A stretch of 8,911 nt of DNA, from NCBI GenBank assembly GCA_002495735.1, contig DAGM01000060.1:891-9801 (forward strand), written 5' to 3'. Below the pieces are notes generated by a model. The model searched no databases and was not told the origin of the DNA. It saw only the letters and a list, made by a program, of their open reading frames with translations. A program made the translations under genes and the position numbers. The DNA comes from Euryarchaeota archaeon UBA54. GTDB lineage: Archaea > Thermoplasmatota > Poseidoniia > Poseidoniales > Thalassarchaeaceae. The number at the start of each line of letters is the position of its first letter. The first letter of the stretch is position 1. Of the stretch, positions 1 to 6,355 are shown piece after piece.

Positions 1-3000
1 CCTCATGCATACGGCTATGACGCAAATCCATGCAACTCCGTTGATGATTGCGCGAATGCACAGGTAGGCTACCATCATGTTAGTATTGGTCCAGTAGTCA
101 TCCAGTAGAGCCAGAGAAGCGTTTGACAGAGCTAGTAGTGTGAATCCTATCATCGAGACTTCTCTGACTCCGAACCTGTCACCTAGCATACCTCCGACTA
201 TCTGTCCGAGCATCATGAAGGCGATGACTACGCCGCCGATGATTGCGTTGTACTTGGTCTGGGACCAACCCGCCTCATTGATGAAGATGTCAACCACGAT
301 TGGATCGGTGAACAGGTAGAGTTCGGCCAGCAAACACAGGAAGATTAGGATGAAAGACGAACGCGTCGAGAATCCCTTAACTATGTTGTAAGCTGTTTCA
401 GATGCAAGGACCGATACTGGCAGGGGATTCCGAATCTGGGGTATATTGGCACCCAACCATTCTGCTAGCAAGAGAATAGCTGAAATTAGGAATGTGAACA
501 TTCCAATTGTTTTGAGAGGAGAAGCTACATCTCCGAATGTAATTCCCCAAGCCTCGGTAAAACTGCTAGTGAGTACGTGTAGGATAGCGAAAAGCCCCCA
601 CAATAGGAAGAAAGAGATACTTGCCCACAGGATGGATGCGGCCGGAGATATTCTGTTACCATAGAGGTTTGTTGCAACCCATCTGGCTTGCCTGAATTCT
701 TCCGGATGATCCGTCTCCCACAGCAGTGCTGCCTCGGCTTCTGAGTCACGGATCAGCGTAGCATCTATTGCCTCCTCGGTCTTTACGTACCAATTCTCCT
801 CCACATATTCCTGCTTGCTCCATGGGAACAGTCTGTCCCCTGGCCTCTCACGCAGGAACAGAGGCAGCATCATAATCAGAATTAGCAATGGGAGCTGGAC
901 CATTATCGCCGATTTGATTCCAAAAGGAACGACCATCATCCCAAGGACTGCACCTCCGAAAATGATACCGCCACGCTTGGCGGCGAACATTAGACCGTTG
1001 ACCGTGGCCACTTCATCCGGCTCGAGTATGTCGACTGCAAGGGCGTCAACGCTGACATCCTGCAATGATGAGAACAGATTGTGGATGAACAGCAAAATGG
1101 TGACTAATTGTATCGATGCGACTAGATCCGGAACGAAAAGCAAGGTGGATAGGGAGATTATCATACCCGTCTCGGCGAATAGGATCCACGGACGTCTTAT
1201 CCCGAATTGAGGGAACCTAATCATATCGATAACTGGCCCCCAGATGAATTTGAATGTCCATGGCAGGTATACTGTGGCGAACAGTATGGCGATTTGCTCT
1301 ACGGCGATTCCATTGGTTACGAGGAATGCCACGAAGGCCACATTTGCGAATCCCGAGGGCAGGCCCTGTGCGACATAGAGTATGCACAGAGACACATAGC
1401 GCCTCATCTTGTTCTCAGCTAGTGAATTACCTTCTTTCCAAGATTCAGAAAAATTTCCTATTTGTGCAAATGCGCTGGGTGAATCTTTCCTATTTGTTTT
1501 TGCAGATTCAATATCACTGTCTTTCTTATTTGTTGTTGCAGGCAGCCCTGCTCGGAGTTTCTCGTCCCAACGTTCTGTGACCATGATGTATCCCAGTAGA
1601 GCCAGTACCAATACGAAGGGGACGAAGAAGACATACGAGCCGAAAGAGGTCAGGCCCTCGGCGGCTCCAGCTATTGCCATCTCATCGATTAGGACTACTC
1701 TGCGAGCGTCTATTGGAGATATGCTGTCATCGGTGATTCTCAATCTAGCATAGATTGTCGAATTGCCTGATTCGAGGTGAGGGTCGAGTTTGACTCTCCA
1801 GGACGCCCAGTCGCCATTCTTTGAGAGGTCTGCTGCACCCTTCCAATCTCCGCCACCGATCTTCACTTCGACCACTCCCAATCCTAGTGCGCCGCCTGAT
1901 GAGGTTCCTGCGATGTAGCTCTCATTGCCGATCTCTTGCAGGGTGACGATGTCCATCGAGACGTTCAGAGAACGATCAATGCTGCCTGCAGCCTCTACGA
2001 AAGCGACAGGGTCTGCCTGCCCGTATCCGAACTCATTGTCAGGGCGGGTCTCCAGCAGACTGCAGTCGTTGAACCCGGGGTCGTCCAGCAACGCAATCTC
2101 GCGCTCTATCGAGTAGGCCCCTATGATGTCCTTGAACTCAGTTGGAGTGATATCCGGATTAGCTTGAACCATCAAAGCCGCGATACCAGCCATCAGAGGA
2201 GTAGCCATGCTGGTGCCGGATTTGCCTGTATAGCCGTCCTTGGTTAGAGCATCAGGTGCCATTATGCTGGAGCCAATGGCGGCAACGTCAGGCTTGACTC
2301 TCAAATCTGAGGTGTATCCGCGGCTGCTGTAGATAGCTAATCCCATGTTCTTGTCGAGCGCTGCGACCGTAACGGGCAGTCTGGCATCCCCTGGACTGTC
2401 TATTGTGTTGCAGCCGGCGAATGTAGCGCCGCCGAACTCGTTACCTGCAGAGAGTGTAGTGATGATGCCAGCCTCTACGACCATGTCCATCTGGCGACTC
2501 CAGGCTGAGTTGCCATCATTGTCGAAGTGAATCTCAAACTGCTGTTCTCCTAGTGAGGAGGTTAGAATGTCGATTCCGTGACGGTCCTTGTTGTCGATAG
2601 CCCACTGGGCCCCCTGCATTACATCCTCAATGTCGCCATCGCAACAGGCTAGGATGGTAACTAGCCAAGCACCCGGGGCTGCGCCGACATAGCGCAGTCC
2701 GGTGCTTGGGTCTGTCTGTCCTCCGCCGCTACCAGCCGCGATACCAGCAACATGACTACCATGTGTCCCCGAGTCATAGGATTCAGATGGATCGTGTTCC
2801 TCATCGGTGAACACAGCGTCGAAGAATGCTACGATTTTCGGGTCGCAGTCAGCTGGAATTGGGTCTGGATTGGGGTCGAGTGGGTCTGGCGGATCGTCAA
2901 TGCAAGTGAAAGGATCGTCGTCCATGTCGTTGAGGCCCTCGTGGTCCCCTCGGACCCCAGTGTCGAGTATTGCAATAACAGAGCCAGTTCCGTCTAGGCC

Positions 3001-3531
3001 GAGTTCGTTCCAGACATCATCCACACCCATATTCGGGACGGCCTCGTGCATGTTCAGCTCAGCGAGGCCGAGATCCTCGACCATGACCGTGCCGGGCAGT
3101 GAGCGTATTCCCTCTGAATCCAGAACTGCTTCGAACGGGGCGGTGGCAGAGACCGTGTCAAGGTAGGTGAAGCGGAAAGTCACCTCGACACCGAGGGCCT
3201 CGAGAGCGGAGACGTCTGCGTCGGTGGGGTGGTGGTCGTAGTCGATGAACACCCTAGCGCTTCCTGGAGGGGCCCTCCTCCACCAATCCTGCTGCAATTC
3301 TGCGGGCTGTTCAAGTAGCCACTCCAGCCTGTCATCCAGCTCGTTCGCGTCCTTGTCGCGGCTCCAGTGCAGCCACCAGTAGGGGTGGACGTCGTGCTCG
3401 ACCGAGGTGCTCCAGTCGCCCTCGGCGTCGAATCCTCCTGCCTCTTGGGTCACCACAATGGCCGATGAGACCAGAGGAAGGAGGAAGAGCAGAACTATCG
3501 CCGAGGCCAGCGCTCCAGAGCGTCCTACCAT
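1..3531 (-). CDS. Secreted subtilisin-like (S8) protease fused to an AmpG/PAT-like MFS permease; C-terminus beyond window
   Basis: I translated this frame codon by codon from ATG 3529-3531 to the window edge and met no stop in 1177 codons. Residues 1-24 look like a signal peptide (basic start, hydrophobic LASAIVLLFLLPLVSSA). A propeptide-like region follows to about residue 180. The S8 domain then shows Asp190 (AILDTGV), His257 (THGSHVAG), oxyanion Asn364 (SAGNEFG) and nucleophile Ser441 (GTSMATP). A beta-rich domain (about 500-620) leads to one membrane helix (about 630-650). A basic linker (about 651-708) precedes an MFS permease from about residue 709. The permease resembles AmpG: FKFIWGPVID, SSLQDVSVDALAVDIL, and SNASLALL in the second half, with a cytosolic loop of about 75 residues in the middle. 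Predicted topology is consistent: protease outside, linker inside, permease N-terminus inside. Archaea lack murein, so the substrate is unknown; coupling of protein digestion to uptake is inference. The fusion could also hide an internal start at 1407. Confidence 0.9.
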   Translation of the reverse strand, partial: MVGRSGALASAIVLLFLLPLVSSAIVVTQEAGGFDAEGDWSTSVEHDVHPYWWLHWSRDKDANELDDRLEWLLEQPAELQQDWWRRAPPGSARVFIDYDHHPTDADVSALEALGVEVTFRFTYLDTVSATAPFEAVLDSEGIRSLPGTVMVEDLGLAELNMHEAVPNMGVDDVWNELGLDGTGSVIAILDTGVRGDHEGLNDMDDDPFTCIDDPPDPLDPNPDPIPADCDPKIVAFFDAVFTDEEHDPSESYDSGTHGSHVAGIAAGSGGGQTDPSTGLRYVGAAPGAWLVTILACCDGDIEDVMQGAQWAIDNKDRHGIDILTSSLGEQQFEIHFDNDGNSAWSRQMDMVVEAGIITTLSAGNEFGGATFAGCNTIDSPGDARLPVTVAALDKNMGLAIYSSRGYTSDLRVKPDVAAIGSSIMAPDALTKDGYTGKSGTSMATPLMAGIAALMVQANPDITPTEFKDIIGAYSIEREIALLDDPGFNDCSLLETRPDNEFGYGQADPVAFVEAAGSIDRSLNVSMDIVTLQEIGNESYIAGTSSGGALGLGVVEVKIGGGDWKGAADLSKNGDWASWRVKLDPHLESGNSTIYARLRITDDSISPIDARRVVLIDEMAIAGAAEGLTSFGSYVFFVPFVLVLALLGYIMVTERWDEKLRAGLPATTNKKDSDIESAKTNRKDSPSAFAQIGNFSESWKEGNSLAENKMRRYVSLCILYVAQGLPSGFANVAFVAFLVTNGIAVEQIAILFATVYLPWTFKFIWGPVIDMIRFPQFGIRRPWILFAETGMIISLSTLLFVPDLVASIQLVTILLFIHNLFSSLQDVSVDALAVDILEPDEVATVNGLMFAAKRGGIIFGGAVLGMMVVPFGIKSAIMVQLPLLILIMMLPLFLRERPGDRLFPWSKQEYVEENWYVKTEEAIDATLIRDSEAEAALLWETDHPEEFRQARWVATNLYGNRISPAASILWASISFFLLWGLFAILHVLTSSFTEAWGITFGDVASPLKTIGMFTFLISAILLLAEWLGANIPQIRNPLPVSVLASETAYNIVKGFSTRSSFILIFLCLLAELYLFTDPIVVDIFINEAGWSQTKYNAIIGGVVIAFMMLGQIVGGMLGDRFGVREVSMIGFTLLALSNASLALLDDYWTNTNMMVAYLCIRAIINGVAWICVIAVCMR
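1432..1539 (-). repeat. Degenerate 36-nt repeats in the inter-domain linker
   Basis: The linker reads as three 12-residue units: ATTNKKDSDIES, AKTNRKDSPSAF and AQIGNFSESWKE. The first two match closely over eight residues. On the plus strand the motif TTTCCTATTTGT occurs at 1454-1465 and 1486-1497, with TTTCTTATTTGT at 1522-1533. The spacings are therefore 32 and 36 bases, and the third unit is shifted at base level. This stretch is clearly more AT-rich than the coding DNA on either side. Confidence 0.6.
1582..1650 (-). other. Membrane helix joining protease and permease parts
   Basis: Residues about 628-650 of the fused protein form one hydrophobic stretch (YVFFVPFVLVLALLGYIM) followed by charged VTERWDEK. 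The basic residues after it suggest that the C-terminal side is cytoplasmic. This lets an external protease connect to an MFS permease whose N-terminus is normally inside. Confidence 0.75.
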
Positions 3532-3540
3532 TGGTAGGAC
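3522..3540. promoter_or_regulatory. Perfect 19-bp inverted repeat over the start codon of the protease-permease gene
   Basis: The plus strand reads GTCCTACCATTGGTAGGAC: two 9-base arms around one central base. In the minus-strand transcript this can fold into a 7-bp stem (GTCCTAC/GTAGGAC) with the loop CAATG, so the whole ATG (3529-3531) is in the loop. It could be a translational control hairpin or a protein-binding site. No Shine-Dalgarno is evident upstream. Confidence 0.5.
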
Positions 3541-3581
3541 GAAAGTGGGGTGGTGTTTGAGACTTAGGTAGTCGTCAGTCG

Positions 3582-4475
3582 TCAATTGACTTGCATACCC
3601 TGATTGTCATAGTCCCATTCGATAACTTCCCAACCAGCCTGTTCTATTGCAGAAACCACTGCACTGACGCCCATTGAAGAGCAGAGCAGTCCGACTGAGC
3701 CACCGCCCCCTGCACCGAGAGCTTTCCAAGCAATGACAGAACCTGCCTCCTGAAGCGGCGATATTACGTCCCGGAACGGGCCGTGAATGGCAGGATCGAG
3801 CATATCTACACCCTCGCAGACGTCCTTCAGAGCCTTCACAACGAGTTCTCGGCGGTCTCTCTGCAGTCCATTTGCCATCAGCCTAGCAGCCCCCCTGATC
3901 AGGTGCAGCCCAGAGCGCACGGACTGGTCGCCTTGGTCATAGCGCTCCCAGACTCCCGAATGGATGTCCCCGGACTTATGCTCTATCCCAGTGTAGGCGA
4001 TAACGAAGTGCTTGCGCAACCAGTTCTTAGCTGACTTCATCGGCTCGAACGGCATCTCCTCGACCTCGTCGCCGAGGAACAGCAGATGGTTGAACCCGCC
4101 GTGCGCTGCGGCCCACTGATCTTGCCTGCCACCTCGGTTCTCAAGCAGTGCCTCGAACTGGAAAGCCATCTCTGCAATGTCCTCCGGACTCTTACCACCT
4201 CCGGCAATAGTGGCGATTAGCCCAACATTCATCGCACCGCTAGTGCCGAGGCCTGAGCCAGTAGGAATGTCGCTTCTGTACTCGACCCTGATGCGACCGT
4301 CGGAGTCCTTCTCCATCACGCTGTGAATGTACTGGTTGATGGCGAAATTTACGACCTCTCCGCCAAAATCTCCCGCGTATGGTTGCACATCAGTCCAACC
4401 CCCTGCAAGGTCGACTCTGACAGGTACTGACACTTCGATTCGTTCCACCATGACCAATGCAGATATCCGACCCAT
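3582..4475 (-). CDS. GHMP-family sugar kinase, heptose/fucose kinase (HddA-like) type
   Basis: This 297-residue protein has the full set of GHMP kinase motifs. The N-terminal substrate motif is VPVRVDLAGGWTD (residues 18-29), the ATP-binding loop is DIPTGSGLGTSGAM (69-82), and the C-terminal glycine motif is ALGAGGGGSVGLL (252-264). The segment GGRQDQWAAAHGGFN (115-129) matches the GGxQDQ region of D-glycero-D-manno-heptose 7-phosphate kinases and fucokinases, with Asp119 the probable catalytic base. The LAGGWTD signature favours that sugar kinase group over mevalonate or homoserine kinases. The true substrate cannot be read from sequence; a sugar for surface glycans is the conventional guess. 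The second Met (4449-4451, MVERIEV) fits the usual family N-terminus better, but the AT box 27 bases upstream supports a leaderless start at 4475. The gene is divergent from ribB and lies 50 bases upstream of the protease-permease gene on the same strand. Confidence 0.88.
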   Translation of the reverse strand: MGRISALVMVERIEVSVPVRVDLAGGWTDVQPYAGDFGGEVVNFAINQYIHSVMEKDSDGRIRVEYRSDIPTGSGLGTSGAMNVGLIATIAGGGKSPEDIAEMAFQFEALLENRGGRQDQWAAAHGGFNHLLFLGDEVEEMPFEPMKSAKNWLRKHFVIAYTGIEHKSGDIHSGVWERYDQGDQSVRSGLHLIRGAARLMANGLQRDRRELVVKALKDVCEGVDMLDPAIHGPFRDVISPLQEAGSVIAWKALGAGGGGSVGLLCSSMGVSAVVSAIEQAGWEVIEWDYDNQGMQVN

Positions 4476-4483
4476 GAGAAGGA

Positions 4484-4500
4484 TTCGGTCTGTGACCGAA
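4484..4500. promoter_or_regulatory. 17-bp inverted repeat in the divergent kinase/ribB promoter region
   Basis: TTCGGTC-TGT-GACCGAA is a perfect 7-base inverted repeat with a 3-base spacer. It lies between the divergent starts at 4475 and 4533 and touches the AT-rich box next to it. Its size and place fit an operator for a dimeric regulator acting on both genes. No regulator gene is in the window. Confidence 0.45.
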
Positions 4501-4506
4501 AATAAC
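4498..4506. promoter_or_regulatory. Shared AT-rich (TATA-like) box for divergent transcription
   Basis: GAAAATAAC is the only AT-rich run in the 57-bp gap. Its centre is about 31 bases before the ribB ATG (4533) and about 27 bases before the kinase ATG (4475). These are the distances expected of archaeal TATA boxes for leaderless or nearly leaderless mRNAs. No Shine-Dalgarno precedes either ATG, which agrees. It may be one bidirectional promoter element. Confidence 0.4.
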
Positions 4507-4532
4507 GGGTAGGTAAGGCCCCTCCGCTACTC

Positions 4533-5246
4533 ATGGCCTCGGGCGTCGAGCAAGCCATCGCGGCGTTCGCTGCGGGCAACCCTGTGATGGTATTTGACTC
4601 CGATTTCAGAGAATGTGAGACTGATCTTCTGTGGCCTGCCGATGCTGCCACCCCCGAAGTTATGCGAACACTGCGCAATGACTGCGGCGGGCTGCTCTTC
4701 CTCGCCATCGGCAACGAAGTCGGCGAACTGTTCGGCCTGCCATGGCTGCAGGACATACACACTCACCCCGCTCTCGTCGAGGAAAATCCCGTACTCGGGC
4801 GACTCATTACCGACGACCTGCAGTACGATACTCGCTCAGCGTTCACCATCTCACTAAACCACAGGGGCACCTACACAGGAATAACCGACAGGGACCGAGC
4901 CCTGACTACGCGGAGATTCGGCGAACTGGCAGGAGAACTTCTCACAAGTGGCGCTGACAGCGAGACCGCGTGCATCGCTCTTGGCGAGGAGTTTCGCACC
5001 CCAGGACACATCCCAGTTTGCAGAGAGTCGCCGGGGGGTCTGGAATCTCGGCAGGGCCACACCGAATTGGCCGTATCGATAGCCCGGCTCTCTGGGCACT
5101 CACCTTGCACCATAGGCGCCGAGATGCTACAACCTGACGGAGACGGTGCTCTTTCGGTCGATGATGCCCGAGAATACGCTAATAAGCGCGGAATACCGAT
5201 GATTACAGGCGATGATATACTCAAGGCACTAGGGATTGGCGAATGA
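4533..5246 (+). CDS. ribB: 3,4-dihydroxy-2-butanone 4-phosphate synthase (RibB)
   Basis: It converts ribulose 5-phosphate to 3,4-dihydroxy-2-butanone 4-phosphate plus formate, giving the four-carbon unit for lumazine. The 237-residue length fits a stand-alone archaeal enzyme with no GTP cyclohydrolase II domain. The acidic metal-binding loop is DSDFRECETD (residues 22-31), a variant of the bacterial DDEDREN.EGD loop. RNDCGGLL (48-55), FTISLNHRGTYTGITDRDRALT (104-125, shown by its ends FTISLNHR and GITDRDRALT), TPGHIP (156-161) and QGHTE (174-178) match the conserved core, with His159 and His176 the expected metal and active-site histidines. It is the first gene of the flavin operon. It has no Shine-Dalgarno, which suggests a leaderless message, while the next genes carry clear GGAGG sites. 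Confidence 0.93.
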   Translation: MASGVEQAIAAFAAGNPVMVFDSDFRECETDLLWPADAATPEVMRTLRNDCGGLLFLAIGNEVGELFGLPWLQDIHTHPALVEENPVLGRLITDDLQYDTRSAFTISLNHRGTYTGITDRDRALTTRRFGELAGELLTSGADSETACIALGEEFRTPGHIPVCRESPGGLESRQGHTELAVSIARLSGHSPCTIGAEMLQPDGDGALSVDDAREYANKRGIPMITGDDILKALGIGE

Positions 5247-5284
5247 GCGAAGCATTGAGGCAGATATGCGCATCGGAGGATTGA
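5243..5284 (+). CDS. Possible 13-residue ORF bridging ribB and ribL
   Basis: An ATG overlaps the ribB stop as ATGA (5243-5246). It opens a 13-codon frame, MSEALRQICASED, ending at TGA 5282-5284, four bases before the ribL ATG. It exactly fills the only real gap inside the operon and contains the ribL ribosome binding site. It could couple translation of ribB to ribL by reinitiation, or be chance. No protein function is claimed. Confidence 0.25.
   Translation: MSEALRQICASED
5275..5279 (+). promoter_or_regulatory. Ribosome binding site of ribL
   Basis: GGAGG lies 9 bases before ATG 5289. It supports this start over the second in-frame ATG at 5301-5303 (MAVGVFD). Confidence 0.65.
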
Positions 5285-5288
5285 GAGT

Positions 5289-5747
5289 ATGGTTCGGGTG
5301 ATGGCAGTTGGAGTGTTTGACCTCTTGCATGCAGGGCATCTGCACTACGTGGAACAGGCTAGGTCGTTCGGAGACGAGCTTGTCGTCGTCGTGGCGCATG
5401 ATGACACGGTTCGCAAACAGAAGCACGAGCCAATCACAACACACGATTTGCGCAGGCGAATGGTGGCCGGGCTGAAACCGGTCGATGAGGCGATAGTCGG
5501 CAACCCGCCGTCAGTTCCGATATTCGACATCTTAGAAGTAGTGAAGCCAGATGTGGTCGCTCTTGGGTACGACCAGAAGCACTCGATCGATGCTATCCGA
5601 GAAGGAATGGAGAGTCGGGGTCACGGGCATATCAAGGTCGTCAGAGTCGAGGGTCTTTCCGACGACTTAGACGGGACTAGGAAAATCATCTCTCGCATTC
5701 TCGACCTATGGCCTGGTACGCAAGGCGGTCCATACGAGGAGGACTAG
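5289..5747 (+). CDS. ribL: FAD synthase, archaeal cytidylyltransferase-fold type (RibL)
   Basis: It transfers AMP from ATP to FMN to make FAD. The protein is a small nucleotidyltransferase of 152 residues. GVFDLLHAGHLHYV (8-21) holds the HxGH nucleotide-binding signature at residues 14-17. KPDVVALGYDQKH near the middle is the characteristic LGYDQ segment of archaeal RibL proteins such as MJ1179. DGTRKIISRIL near the C-terminus takes the place of the usual phosphate-binding motif. A related glycerol-3-phosphate cytidylyltransferase is the main alternative, but the LGYDQ match and the flavin operon argue for RibL. The sequence contains no cysteine, which is notable because the Methanocaldococcus enzyme is described as air-sensitive with important cysteines. 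The gene starts 42 bases after ribB and ends 2 bases before ribE. Confidence 0.9.
   Translation: MVRVMAVGVFDLLHAGHLHYVEQARSFGDELVVVVAHDDTVRKQKHEPITTHDLRRRMVAGLKPVDEAIVGNPPSVPIFDILEVVKPDVVALGYDQKHSIDAIREGMESRGHGHIKVVRVEGLSDDLDGTRKIISRILDLWPGTQGGPYEED
5736..5742 (+). promoter_or_regulatory. Ribosome binding site of ribE
   Basis: GAGGAGG overlaps the last codons of ribL and ends 7 bases before ATG 5750. It fixes the ribE start at the conserved MYTGIV and rules out the longer frame from 5708. Confidence 0.7.
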
Positions 5748-5749
5748 GG

Positions 5750-6355
5750 ATGTATACCGGAATCGTCGCCGGGATGTGCCAAGTACTCGCAATTGAGGAT
5801 GGCGAGGAGATACGCAGCTTTGTCGTTGAACTCGGTGGGCACGAAGATGGCCTGGAGATCGGTGCTAGCGTCGCTCTCGAAGGCGTCTGTATGACAGTGG
5901 TCGCGATCGATGATTCGCAGATTCGCTTCGATGCTATTCCGGAGACTATTGAACGCACGACTTTTGGCAGTCTGGAAAAAGGCGATTGGGTAAATGTCGA
6001 GCGCTCGCTGAAAATGGGTGATGAACTCGGTGGCCACATCCTATCGGGCCACGTGATGACAACCGCGCAGATTCTTGGGAAATCCGAACGCGGAGAAGGC
6101 ATTGACCTAATTATCGAGAATCCGAAAGAGGCTCGTCCGTACATTCTCGAAAAGGGCTTCATTGCCGTCGATGGCATGTCTCTGACCATCGGCGAAGTGT
6201 CTGACGAGAGTTTTGCCCTCCACATCATCCCAGAGACTCTGAGGATTACGACCATCGGAGATAAGGGAGTCGGGGGCAGCGTAAACATCGAGATTGATTC
6301 TCGCACACAGGCGGTCGTTGATACGGTGATGAGGGATATGGAGGATAACGCATGA
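5750..6355 (+). CDS. ribE: Riboflavin synthase, bacterial-type alpha chain (RibE)
   Basis: It dismutates two molecules of 6,7-dimethyl-8-ribityllumazine to riboflavin and the pyrimidine that returns to lumazine synthase. The 201-residue protein shows the duplicated barrel typical of the bacterial and eukaryotic enzyme. The first half has MYTGIV, then GASVALEGVCMTVV with Cys47, and the second has the matching YILEKGFIAVDGMSLTIG (131-148). GGHILSGH (94-101) provides His96 and His101. These positions agree within one residue with Cys48, His97 and His102 of the E. coli enzyme. Position 2 is Tyr where the family usually has Phe. Many archaea instead use an unrelated RibC-type synthase, so this gene suggests transfer from bacteria. 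Its stop overlaps the ribH start as ATGA. Confidence 0.94.
   Translation: MYTGIVAGMCQVLAIEDGEEIRSFVVELGGHEDGLEIGASVALEGVCMTVVAIDDSQIRFDAIPETIERTTFGSLEKGDWVNVERSLKMGDELGGHILSGHVMTTAQILGKSERGEGIDLIIENPKEARPYILEKGFIAVDGMSLTIGEVSDESFALHIIPETLRITTIGDKGVGGSVNIEIDSRTQAVVDTVMRDMEDNA
6340..6344 (+). promoter_or_regulatory. Ribosome binding site of ribH
   Basis: GGAGG within the last codons of ribE, 7 bases before ATG 6352. Together with the ATGA overlap it points to coupled translation of the two partner enzymes. Confidence 0.65.

Noticed and set aside
1..1407. Permease as a separate gene starting at ATG 1405-1407
   Set aside because: The frame is open through the linker into the protease with no stop, and no good Shine-Dalgarno lies at the right distance before this ATG. 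It remains possible as an internal start.
3571..3590. Tandem GTCGTCA pair and the palindrome GTCAATTGAC at the kinase stop codon
   Set aside because: Both are short and overlap coding and stop sequence; no convincing function beyond chance.
4476..4532. FMN riboswitch before ribB
   Set aside because: Only 57 bases separate the divergent starts, too short for the aptamer, and none of its conserved elements is visible.
5708..5749. Longer ribE start (MAWYARRSIRGGLG...)
   Set aside because: The conserved N-terminus begins at MYTGIV and GAGGAGG lies 7 bases before that ATG; the longer form would overlap ribL by 40 bases.
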